Positions 34,210 to 46,600 of a DNA stretch of 64,000 nt are shown here, piece after piece (the first letter of the stretch is position 1; every line of letters begins with the position of its first letter). The stretch is from Marthasterias glacialis (Eukaryota; Echinodermata; Asteroidea; Forcipulatida; Asteriidae). The translations under genes were made by a program, and so were the position numbers. The DNA is taken from the NCBI GenBank assembly GCA_911728455.2, contig OU452219.1, forward strand, positions 8,430,320 through 8,494,319, read 5' to 3'. Under the pieces are notes generated by a model. It saw only the letters and a program-made list of their open reading frames with translations, was not told the DNA's origin and searched no databases.

Positions 34210-36050
34210 ACAAGGGGGTAAGCCTTGTAGTTTTCATCCAAATCACAAGGGGTAAGCCTTGCAGTTTTCATCCAAATCACAAGGGGTAAGCCTTGCAGTT
34301 TTCATCCAAATCACAAGGTGTAAGCCTTGTAGTTTTCTTCAAAATCACAAGGGGTAAGCCTTGCAGTTTTCTTCAAAATCACAAGGTGTAAGCCTTGCAG
34401 TTTTCTTCAAAATCACAAGGTGTAAGCCTTGCAGTTTTCTTCAAAATCACAAGGGGTAAGCCTTGCAGTTTTCTTCAAAATCACAAGGTGTAAGCCTTGC
34501 AGTTTTCTTCAAAATCACAAGGTGTAAGCCTTGCAGTTTTCTTCAAAATCACAAGGGGTAAGCCTTGCAGTTTTCTTCAAAATCACAAGGGGTAAGCCTT
34601 GCAGTTGAGATCCAAATCACAAGGGGTGAGCCTTGCAGTTTTCTTCAAAATCACAAGGGGTAAGCCTTGCAGTTTTCTTCAAAATCACAAGGTGTAAGCC
34701 TTGCAGTTTTCTTCAAAATCACAAGGTGTAAGCCTTGTAGTTTTCTTCAAAATCACAAGGGGTAAGCCTTGCAGTTTTCATCCAAATCACAAGGGGTAAG
34801 CCTTGCAGTTTTCTTCAAAATCACAAGGTGTAAGCCTTGCAGTTTTCTTCAAAATCACAAGGGGTAAGCCTTGCAGTTTTCTTCAAAATCACAAGGGGTA
34901 AGCCTTGCAGTTTTCTTCAAAATCACAAGGTGTAAGCCTTGCAGTTTTCTTCAAAATCACAAGGTGTAAGCCTTGCAGTTTTCTTCAAAATCACAAGGGG
35001 TAAGCCTTGCAGTTTTCTTCAAAATCACAAGGGGTAAGCCTTGCAGTTGAGATCCAAATCACAAGGGGTGAGCCTTGCAGTTTTCTTCAAAATCACAAGG
35101 GGTAAGCCTTGCAGTTTTCTTCAAAATCACAAGGTGTAAGCCTTGCAGTTTTCTTCAAAATCACAAGGTGTAAGCCTTGTAGTTTTCTTCAAAATCACAA
35201 GGGGTAAGCCTTGCAGTTTTCATCCAAATCACAAGGGGTAAGCCTTGCAGTTTTCTTCAAAATCACATGGAGTAAGCCTTGCAGTTTTCATCTAAATCAC
35301 AAGGGGTAAGCCTTGCAGTTTTCATCTAAATCACAAGGGGTAAGCCTTGCAGTTTTCATCCAAATCATAAGGGGTAAGCTTTGCAGTTTAGATCAAAATT
35401 ACAAGGGATAAGCTTTGCAGTTTTCATCTAAATCACAAGGGGTAAGCCTTGCAGTTTTCATCCAAAACAACAAGGTGTAAGCCTTGCAGTTTTCATCCGA
35501 ATCACAAGGTGTAAGCCTTGCAGTTTTCATCCAAATCACAAGGGGTAAGCCTTGCAATTTTCATCTAAATCACAAGGGGTAAGCCTTGCAGTTTTCATCT
35601 AAATCACAAGGGGTAAGCCTTGCAGTTTTCATCCAAATCATAAGGGTTAAGCTTTGCAGTTTAGATCAAAATTACAAGGGATAAGCTTTGCAGTTTTCAT
35701 CTAAATCACAAGGGGTAAGCCTTGCAGTTTTCATCCAAATCACAAGGGGTAAGCCTTGCAGTTTTCATCCAAATCACAAGGGGTAAGCCTTGCAGTTTTC
35801 ATCCAAATCACAAGGTGTAAGCCTTGCAGTTTTTATCCAAATCATAAGGGGTAAGCTATGCAGTTTTCTCCAAAATCACAAGGGGTAAGCCTTGCAGTTT
35901 TCATCCAAATCACAAGGGGTAAGCCTGGCAGTTTTCTTTAAAGTCACAAGGGGTGAGCCTAGCAGTTTAGATCAAAATCACAAGGGGTAAGCCTTGCAGT
36001 TCAGATCAAAGTTACAAGGGGTAAGCCTTGCAGTTTTCATCCAAATCACA
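34210..36050. repeat. 34-bp minisatellite, about 54 copies
   Basis: The unit is ACAAGGGGTAAGCCTTGCAG followed by TTTTC(A/T)TC(C/A)AAATC. The variant TTGAGATCCAAATC at 34602 recurs at 35044, 442 bp (13 units) later, and GTTTAGATCAAAATTAC at 35384 recurs at 35657 (8 units). The array sits between the 3' ends of the peptidase and TTL genes. Confidence 0.95.
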
Positions 36051-36477
36051 AATTAATCGAAAATCATCACTTGAACACAATGAAAAATTTACTTTAGCAA
36101 AGTTTTATTTACATCATAACAAATACACACAAAACACCATATGACAAATTGAATCTTGAATTAAGGGAAATGCAGTTCAGTTTGACTATACTTGTATATA
36201 TAAATAAGAGCTAGAGGGTGCACTCACTGTGTCACGCACGGAACTCTGCTGACCCACCCCACCATGGGCGTAAATCCCTATGGGCCAATTGCATACGAAT
36301 GTCCACTTAGAAAATGTTTACTGTGTAAACTGATGAGTGACCATTGGTCAGCGTCATATTCTTAATGGTAAAAAATGCTTCTATTTGGGCCGTGTCGCAT
36401 GGTTTTGTACGCCATCTAGTTCTTTTATATAACTCTATGATTGAAACAAACGGTTACAAAAAAATGTTTTACATTGA

Positions 36478-36660
36478 GTGTCATAGTGGAGTGGTCTAGT
36501 GCACTGGTGTTGTCAGAGTGGGTTCGGTTCCTCGTCATGACACTTGTGCCCTCGAGCAGGAGACTTAAGCATAACTGCAATACAAAGAATCCAGTCCACT
36601 TATCGCTGAGAGAACTTGTTTGCCCAGGTGTTTCTGGCATGGTGGCTATATAAATAAAGT
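36478..36660 (+). mobile_element. SINE family A, internally shortened
   Basis: The head TCATAGTGGAGTGGTCTAGT and GTTCGGTTCCTCGTCATGAC are followed directly by CCAGTCCACTTATCGCTGAG and GTTTCTGGCATGGT. The central body is lost. Confidence 0.6.
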
Positions 36661-37557
36661 GCTATATAAAAACTGAGTATTGCTATTATAATTATTAATT
36701 ACAGATCAATACTATTAACAAAATGTAAAAATATAAATCCTTGATATATCCTTAAAAAATTCCTGAATACATGTAGTTGATATCCATTAGAGGACCAAAA
36801 ATATTTCCTTCTACAGAAATACAAAAATGAATAACGGTTTAGAAACAGTAGAGTCAATTCAGTCAAAACTGTTGCTGCTTTAATGAATCAAGGTGCACAA
36901 CATAACTGTAACTTCTATAAATTACGTTAAAATACTGCATTTTTTTCAATTATAGACCTTATGTATATGATGTCATTTGAGTAGGGCGCCCTCACGTAGC
37001 GGTCAAAAGGAGGTTGCTCATTGGCCCATTCTGTGCACTGCGCGTACAAATCTGTTCATTTCCATTGTTTCGTCATCATTTTACCTCCAAGATGGTGGCG
37101 GACTGGCGGGATGAAGTCTATGCATAAAGTCTAAACTTTCGAGAAGCATCTTGTTCGTGTGTGAACAATCACTGTCAATAAAACTAGAACTTTCCCACAA
37201 TTCTCATTTATATGATGCCCCCCATATATTGCACATTGTAACTTTAAATAGTCTCACAACAAAATGTGGATAAAACTACAACAAAACAGACCTGTAGTCT
37301 TCCAACAATTGGATGGAATGGCTTTCTCTGTTTTCCTTTCTAAAAAAAAAGAAAAAAAAAAAACCCTAAAAATTGACCAGCATCCCATCAAGGCCAAGGA
37401 AAGGCGGCTTCTGGATCCATGCTGCTCTCATTCCTCGTTCCTGTAAGAATTACAAAGCATCATGCAGAGCTGTATGGTCTCTCTATTCAAGACGGACATG
37501 TACCATTGCTCTGCTCAGCTCACCTGTACGATCTGATGATCTGACCAACACAAGACA

Positions 37558-37690
37558 TCAAAGTTTCTCAAATGTTGAAATCTCCCTCGGTCTCGAGCAA
37601 TCTGATTCTTGAGATGACTCTCCAGGCGGTGGAAAAACCGGGTCTATCGCAAGAGTGATGATACCCTCCACAAGCTGGGACAACAAACGC
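37558..37690 (-). CDS. TTL: TTL exon 8 (terminal) with stop
   Basis: Acceptor ttttcaag|G; stop TGA at 37560-37558. It encodes [19 protein letters not shown] and a Ser-rich tail ending FEKL, comparable to the human FIKL end. Confidence 0.92.
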
Positions 37691-40600
37691 CTTGAAAAAT
37701 AGAATTCAAGAAAAGGAAAAGATATTTTCAAGGACAACCTTTTTTCCACGATTGAGCCACAGGGATATTTTCTAGGTTTCTTGAGCTCAAAAAAAAAAAA
37801 AAAATAAAAAAATAAAAAAAAAATAATTTGCATCAGGGATATAGAACCCGCTGATATTTTGTGACCGGTCACGCTCGGTGGTCTAATGGTTAAAATATCT
37901 GCTCTAAAATGTGGTGGTGGTGGGTTTAAATCTCACACAAGAAATTTGCCTGTGGAATTTTTTTACGCCGGACTTGGGAAGCAGTGAGTATACAATGCTT
38001 ATCACACAAAATACAAGTAAACTCTTGCGCAAACCTTAAACTTCAATAATCAAGTTCAGTAGACACACATCTTGTAAGATATACTCAAGCGCACTTTCGA
38101 GATTTCTCTCACAATTTCTACAATTCTGTTGGTAAGTGATGACGTTTTGGAGTCGGAAGTGCAGTGTAAATGAATGTTCATGTACATGTATGTATACCAT
38201 TCATTTACACTGCACTTCCAGTTCCAAAACATCATCACTTACCAACAGGATATGCGATATTCCAGGTGCAAGAATTTAAGGCCCTAGAATACTTGGGGTT
38301 TGGTGGTCAAGACTTGTCAACTATGCCTTGTACACCATAATGAGCATTAGAGTAATATCTATTTGCAACATCAAATTGACTGGTGTCCTTGACGTGATGG
38401 TACTTACGATGCACAGGCTGGTGCTCTGTTCACCTCGAGCAGCCAAACTTTGAAATCTCTGCTCAGCATGAAGTCAAATCCAAACAGCTGAAAACTCTCA
38501 TACCCAAGTCCATCTGTGATGATCTCCTGCAAATATATACAGCACAAAGAATCTGATGGTAAGTTGGATGGGATTCATAAACCAAATAAAATCATGCAAG
38601 TATAGGTTTTGGATGGACCGAGCCTGCATGTGTAGTACTTACTGAAAAGTTTGTTTATAATGCATTTGACAATGGGACGTTCCTGAAGTGAATTTAGCTT
38701 CTCACAGTCAAGAGTTAAAGTTGCACGCTCTGATTTTTGACGAAAGAAACTTTTTAAAAGAATTTTTTCTCTGAACGAATTTTGATGATGCTGTTTTTCA
38801 GGAGATTGAAGATGACTAAACCAGGCTAGTCAAAACCTTGAGACCAACTGACAAACTCAATCCACGGCAGTGAAGTTATCCGAAAAGTCCCCTCGATCCA
38901 CTAAGCGAAAGCAGTAGTAGTCCAGGCCGATTTCCTACCTCCCAAGGTAGTACTTAATAAGCTGGACAGTTCTTTTCAGAACCAAGTTGTCTCCCGAAAT
39001 CCAAAATCTACTCCCCGGTAGTAGAATAATAGCAAGACAAGTTCTCACAAGAACAATCTACTGTATATAGCAAAGTAGATATAATCACATGGTGTTACCG
39101 CAAACCAAATATACATTGATACCTCACCATGCAATGCCTCAAAACCTATATCTTTGTTGTGTTGTTCACCGATTTTGTTTGACATTTTATTTCTTAACAA
39201 TAAAAGGGCATTTATGAATGGGAATAAAAGAGTGGTGACGAGGTCTTAAAACCTTACTTTGTCACAAATGGTTGGATTAGTTGTTAGTTGTTAGTAGTTT
39301 TACTTTATATTCCAATGATTTTAAAAGTACAGACACGTCCTCCTGTTTTGCTGTAAAATATGCCGATGATACTTGTCTTTTTGGATTAATTTCAAACAAT
39401 AATGTCAGCTTATAAGGACAATGTGAATAATTTTGTTACATGGTGCAATGACAACTGCCTTACCCTCAATGCGGCGAAGTGTAAGGAAATTATTTTGGAC
39501 TTCAGAAAAACGAGAAGCAATCACGAGTCTTTAAAAATGATGAATGCTGATGTTGATGTTGTTTCTGAATACAACTACCTGGGTGTTTATATTGACGATA
39601 AACTGGACTGGAAGTGTAATACTGGGAAAATCAGTGCTCAATGCAATCAACACCTGTATTTTCTTAGGCGCATGAAATCTCTTAATGTATATAGGGATAT
39701 TTTATACTTGTTTTATCAGGCGGTTATTCAATCTGTTTTATCCTTCTGTAGTGTAGTGTGGTGCAGTGGTTTGTCTTCTGATAACATCAGAAAATTAAAT
39801 CGTATTATCAAATCTGCTAGCAGGTTGGTTGGTGCTGATGTTAAGCAGTTAAATTCCTTGTGCAAGAGTGCCCTGGAGAAGAACTTCCTGACCATTGTGT
39901 CTGAAAAGGATCACCCTCTTCACTCCAGTGTCACTTTTAACAGATCAGGTAGAATCAGAAACCCTCGGGTGAAGACTAATCGGTTCCGGAATTCCTTTCT
40001 CCCATCAGCCATCAGACAGTACAACAACTCTTTTTCCAGATAGGTCTGAGGAGGGGCAGCTGGGGATGTATATCTTTTATTTATTTACTTTTCCACTGCT
40101 TTGAATGATGACTGTTTTAAAAACCTACTCTTGATTGTATTCTAATGATTGTATTTTATTGTCTGTATTTTTGTGGCTGTTTGTTAATGAGTGTATTTTT
40201 ATGACTGGGAAAACACTTTTCATGTTTTCACGATGAATAAATAAATCTAATCTAATCTAATCTAGTCCTCTCACCTCTTTAATAGCTGTTAAACATTCCC
40301 GGATTATTCTGTGGATCTGTGGCAGAATGGAATCTTCCATACAGATGCCGTGCGTTTCTTGCAAAAATCTGTGAAAAATCAATCCAGGAATACCTAAAAT
40401 AGAGATCACAGTTAGGGATGTGAACCAGTTCCCGCCGGGAATATTCCATTTATTTCCCCGTCCAGCCTGATGGATTATTTTCTTGTGATTGCTGGAATCA
40501 TGATTTTTCTTCGAGAGTGCCGTTGGCTTAAAGAAACCCTTGACTTGATAAAGCCAAGAGAACAAAGATTCTCTTTGAAGCACCAGGATTTGTGCTTTCT

Positions 40601-43600
40601 CTATCAAAAAAAAAGTTGACTTCATGCACCATGAATTGCAAAACCTCGGCTGTAAGCTACGGCTGAGAATTGTTCCTCAATCCAGAACCAAGGCTGAAAA
40701 CTCGGTTCACTCTGACTTATCTTCATTGAGCCGAAATACAATGAATAAACAATGATGGAAGCCTCTTGATGTCTTGTAATCCTCTTCTTGGAACAAAAGG
40801 ACAAAGGTCTGGAATCGAAGATTATACAATATCCACCGCATAAAGGATGAAAATCAGCAAAATATTCAGCACCATCAGTTCTCTTTACGTGGGTGAAAGG
40901 AAGCCTTGCAAGACGCTTAAGCAGCTAAATGAAATTGGGACCTGGTGAAGGACAGTATTGACTGAGTTGAAGGAGATGGGGTAGAAACCTGCGTCGAGGC
41001 AGAAATGTAGAAAGATTGTCGCAGCTTTATATGTTCCAATGGAAAGGAAGAGCACAGAAGTAAACAAATTAAAAAAAAATAAAAATTGAAATAATGTGGA
41101 ATTTGGCTCTTACCTGTTGAACTCTGCAAAGAACATTTCATTTCCTTCTTCATATTTGCCGTAATTCTGAGACTGAGCTTCCTGAAGAAGAAGAGATTGC
41201 AAAAATAAATATTCTGCAATACATCGGATTGATCTTTAGAAAGCCAATCAACATACTAAGCACACTGAACTATTCTAAAATAGTTCATTTCCAGTGAGAG
41301 ACAATGGTAAAGAACTTTAATGTGCGACAAAATTGACAGTTCAGTGGACCATTACATTGCCAAATATCAGCAAACGTGAACGAGTGGTCTAGAAGCTTAG
41401 CATACAATGGGGGACCAAATTCTACCGTAACTTTAAATGTAACAATGTAACAGTTAATGACTGTATGACACTATTCAACAATCATGAACTGCACTTTTAC
41501 CAATTAAACAAATTAAAACCAGTCTGGCATTATTCGGGCAAAAAAAGACCACAAACTTTAAAAATATAACGTCGCAGATAATCGGTTGCAGAAATGGGAT
41601 CCTACTTTGTGACCAAGTCACTCATACAGGTTGATTGAAAAACAATCAAATGGACTTGAAATCTGGCTTCTGCCACTTTAAAAATAGGACGAAGTTCGCA
41701 ACGCCATTTTTCTACCAGTGTGTAATACGCATGTGATCAATATGCAAATTAGGTCTCCGGTGTTTACCGATTGGTGTGTGTAATGGTATATTATATGTTG
41801 GGATGAGTGTGCTCCATCTAATTTCCATTCAATCTAGTGTAAGGCCGTATCGGAATCGATGGCTTCCGCTGTGGCTCTGGCCAGAACAAAGAAAAGCCCC
41901 ACTCTTCAACATTGCCACTGCAGCCAATGATCATAGCCGCAGCCAATGACCATAGCTGCAGCCAATGGCCATAGCCAATGGCCATAGCTGCAGCCAATGG
42001 CCATAGCTGCAGCCAATGGCCATAGCCGCAGCCAATGACCATAGCCGCAGCCAATGGCCATAGCCGCAGCCAACGGCCATAGCCACAGCCAATGGCCATA
42101 GCCGCAGCCAAAGTCGCTTGATTTGTGTGCGGCCTCACTTACCTGGATGCAATGGTTGGTCAGATGACTAGTGATGTTTGTAAGATCATCAGCAACGTAC
42201 GGCTCCGATGAAGTCCTTAAAACTCCCTCTTTCATCAAGAAAATGTTGTACTCGTGATCCAGCAACACCCAACACCTAAAGTAGAATAATAGTTAGGTTT
42301 CAGGTTATTTCCATAGTATTCAACCAAAGAAAGTAAAATCAATCACAGACAGTTACACATGTATATACATTGTACAGAGATAAGATTAACTAAATGTGAA
42401 AACTGCAGAGGGATCCATTAAAAAGCAAAGCTTGTAGAAAATGGTCCCTATAAAGCAATCATGGCTTGATTTAGACACTAGCCCGGCGTACAAACACTAG
42501 TCAAGAGTGCCGTGGGTTAGTCAAACTTGCTTCTGGGTAGCCCGGCCGGGCTAGTCAAAACTGAGTCAGATGACTCCTCTTTCTAAAAAGTTTTCTATGT
42601 GGTGTGAATGGTCAGGCTAGTAAAAATTTGTGAGGGCTAGTCAAAACTATAATTGACTAGCCCGGTGGTCTAGTCAGGACAAAAAGTTAGCGCAAGCCCA
42701 TGCTTGGCATTGAGCCCAGAATAATAAAAGAGATGGACACAGAAGAGTCTGTGATAACATAAACACTGAAACAGGAGGCTATGCAAAAGACAGAGGAAAA
42801 TGGAAAAAAGAGCATGGAGGCATTATGTGCCTGGTGGTATGAAGAGAATACATGAGGGTCAGGTAAAAAGGTAACAATTTCTGGGCAAAGAATCACTACA
42901 TCACTGTGGTTTAAACAATTCACAGCACTTAGGCCCGATTGCTTCGTTCTTGAAAGGGCAAGGGCACCAAGGCATTTTCTTCTTGATAGAGGGAACCTTT
43001 ATGAGGAAATTGTAAATTTCTATTGGAACATTTCAAGGGCACCAAGGCAATGACCAGGGGCAACGGAGGCAATTGCCTCCGTTGCCTCCATGAAGTATCA
43101 GGCCAGCAGCACTGATATCAACATGTTTAGTTGCTACACCACTGGGTTTTTTTCAGAGCCAAAACAATTCTTCAAGAATGGGTGGAGGTAGTGAAACAAG
43201 GCTCTCTAACAGGTATTACTACATTTGGGAAATTCAATTTTTGTTGTTTAATGTACGTGGTTTGCAGGTGATCTGTGATTTAAGCAAAAGCAAAACATCC
43301 CCAAGATAAAAAAGGGACTAGAAGTGTTGTATTGTGCGAACTGTCTGATGGCAACTGAAAATATACAGTGCATGTATATTAATAGTTTTCACACAAGTGC
43401 AAGTGGACTACGGAAGAATATATTGCTTCTGCGTCCCATATCAAACGAGGCCAAAGGCCGAGCCTATATCAAACGAGGCCAAAGGCCGAGGTTGATATGG
43501 GATGCAGACGTGCTTCTTTTGTCCGTATTCCACAAGGGCGCGTGTGATAACTATTAATATACGTGCACTGTATATATTTTTGATTTGCCATCAGACAGTT

Positions 43601-46600
43601 CGCACAATACAACCCTTCTAGTCCCTTTTTTATCTGGGGGATGTTTTGCTTTTGCTTTTGCTTTTGATCACAGATCACCTGCAAACCACGATCAGTAATT
43701 ATGCACCATTGGATATAAAATTGCAGCCGCTGTTTATGGCTCCATAAACCATGGCTGTCGAGAAATTTGATTGGATGATTAGCACGTGCTGGAAGATAAG
43801 TGTTAATATACCACACAGATCCTGGTGTAGTATGCATGCGTCATTTCATCCTTTATCACGAACCATCCAAAGGACCATGCAATAATGGTTAAGTGTCTTG
43901 CGTAAGGCCACAGGTGTCAAGACCGGGACTCGAACCCACACTCTGCTGATCAGAGACACCAGAGCTTGAGTCCGGTGTGCTTGACCGCTCAGCCACGACA
44001 CGCCAGACAGAAAACTGAATATAATGTTGACTTGAGACAAACTCACCTTATGTCAAATTTTCTACTGTCTGTGAGCAGTAATGGATTCTCGATGTATTTC
44101 TGTATTACATGGGACTGCCTCTGTTTATCAACAAACTCAATCAGTCCTTCTGGGCTCGCTGCGATCAAAATCCCCTCTCCTGTCAAATAAAGAAATACAT
44201 GTCAACTTATAGTTGAATTATTTAGTTTAATTAACATTTTGAAAAAAGATTAATTGTCTGTGTATCCAATCCTAGATTTTTTTTAACAAATCAAGTCACA
44301 AAATCATTTAGACAACCCAGATTTGTGTTCTGTTGTCATATGAATTTACATGAAACAAGCTCAAAAGGTTGAAAGAACAGTTCTTAACCCTAGTGCAGGG
44401 CTAAAAATTTACACTGGGCCGCAGGCCCGAGGCCACTGATTTTAGCATCAGGCCAGTAAACTAAAGGCCAACAGCCTTGTTTTTTTTCTTCAATTCTTTC
44501 AGCGTAATATATTTAATTTGAAAAATTGTGTTCAATTGTTGACTTTGAGACTCGTCTGAGACTCGTCTGCGGAAGAATCAATACTTATCAATTCTGTTGG
44601 GTATTGAAGTTTACTTAAACCCATAAGACAAATGAAATCGAGGGGGGGGGGGCAAGGATTCTGAGCAGGGGGGCTCCTGCACCCCTGATTATGCCACTAT
44701 GTCTGGAGGAAGCAACAAAGAAGATTCCAAGTTACCTTTGGCTCCTGTTGATGACTTCGCAATCCAGACCCTTCCTTCTCCCGAGGCTTCCATCCTATCC
44801 CACGCCTTCAGGTACTCCTCCCTGTCGTCGGTGTGTCGCTTTGCCCGTCGTAGTTTTTGAAGCCAATCGCGGGAGGTCTTAGCCTCGACACCATCTCCAT
44901 GACTCGTCTGCGGAAGAATCACAAAGGAGACTGGAAGCCAGTCTATGGAATCATAACTGATTGCCGATGACGTTTTCAGGGCTGAAACCAGATGAGTTTT
45001 CCGGCAGATCTTATGAGATCCTCTGTAGTAATTCACCAACTGTTTTAGACCTGGCTCATGCCCTGATCAAAGTAGAGTCAAAGTAAAACAGTTATTTCCT
45101 ATTTTGACGGGTATGATTAATAAAAAATATCATACAAATCTGTTTTTTTTCTATACAAAACTAAAATATTTTAAATCTGAAAGCAGGCCTTGATCTTAAC
45201 CGAGGCCACCGAGGCCAGTTGGCCAGCATGCCCTTCAGAAAAATTGCACTGTCACTGCCAACTTGGCCAGCATGCCCTTGTACAATTTCTCTGATTTTGC
45301 CAGCAAAGGCCTGCCCCGTTTTTCTTAAGATCGAGGCCTGTGAAAGTGTACGCTCAGGTTTTGAAATAGTGTATTGATGCCCTCTTATTATTAGACTCTT
45401 CATACATGTAGGTGAGACACACCATTGGGGTTTTATGGTAATGGTCTATAAAATAAATTGCCAGATTTTTAATAACATGACATAATAATTATAATTTATG
45501 GGGCGCTATTCCATCAAGATCATAGCGCACATAAAAGAAATTAACATGGATAAAGATGAGTCTTAACAGCTTTACAAAACAGAGATTTAAACTAAAAGAT
45601 TCCGTAATGACAGGAGAAAGATTGTTCCAAATCATTGGACCAGCTGCACTGAAAGATTTTTGACCCAGAACTTTGTTAGCAGGGGGGAACATTCAAGTGA
45701 GTGATGTCAAGTGTGGACCGAAGAAAACGTGGAGGAGTGTAATGTGACAGTAAATTGGAAAGGTATCTAAGAGTAGTTTTGTTCAAGCATTTACAAACAA
45801 AAAGAACATCTGAATCTGAAAGCATCATTTTTGTAAAATTGGTACCAGTTATCAATAGTACAGAAACATAACACCATCTATTAACAACTGCCATTAATTT
45901 CCTAATCTAACCCTAATTTCTAATGAAGATTTACTAGAAAAACCTAATGACAGTAACATGTATAAAATGCCAGAAAATCGCCGCCAAAACATAAGCCCTT
46001 TGGCATTTTCTCACAAATATCACCAATCACCATCAAGATCAAGTTCTCTTCACCACAGTTGTCACAGATTGATTGCAGAGTGTGTTTTGAAAACTAGCGG
46101 ATGCATGTACCTTTCTAAAGCAAGTTTTACGATTTAATATAATGCGATTAACTGGAACTAACGTACTTTTCAAGAATCAAGGTTTTGGGCTGAATTTCAA
46201 AGTTTGCTATAATAAATAAAGGATAATTTAATCACATACAAAAACACTTCTTTATGTAAGATACAGTAGATCTCCCCCTCCCGTTAATATTTAGTTGCGA
46301 TGATCGTAACCCTCCATCCTCCCGACGGTTGGAGACCGGAGGGAGGACTGTCGGGAGGATGGAGGGTTACGATCATCGCAACTAGTTAATACATGTATTG
46401 TACTTGATTGATGTGAGTTCTTAAATCGGTAGACGAGAAACTATTTTGTCATAATCAACTTTGGTTGGCCTATGAATGTGACCTACACATCCTTGACTAC
46501 ACACCAAGTTTTCCAAATGGCAGTTTGTTTAGCTCTCCAAATACAAGGTTAACGTGCAAAGTTTCAGCTCCGAGATTGGGGAGGTCGTCACCGTGATTAG

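Noticed and set aside
34210-36050. CRISPR-like array
   Set aside because: Units are contiguous 34-bp repeats without unique spacers, in an animal genome; it is a minisatellite.
41818-42268. Minus-strand frames of 106-120 codons with Ala/Gly/Trp/Leu repeats
   Set aside because: They combine real TTL exon 4 with read-through of the 19-bp minisatellite past the GTAAGT donor.
46293-46383. miRNA precursor
   Set aside because: Exact 34-bp complementarity without bulges and a long G-rich loop is atypical; kept only as a hairpin of unknown origin.
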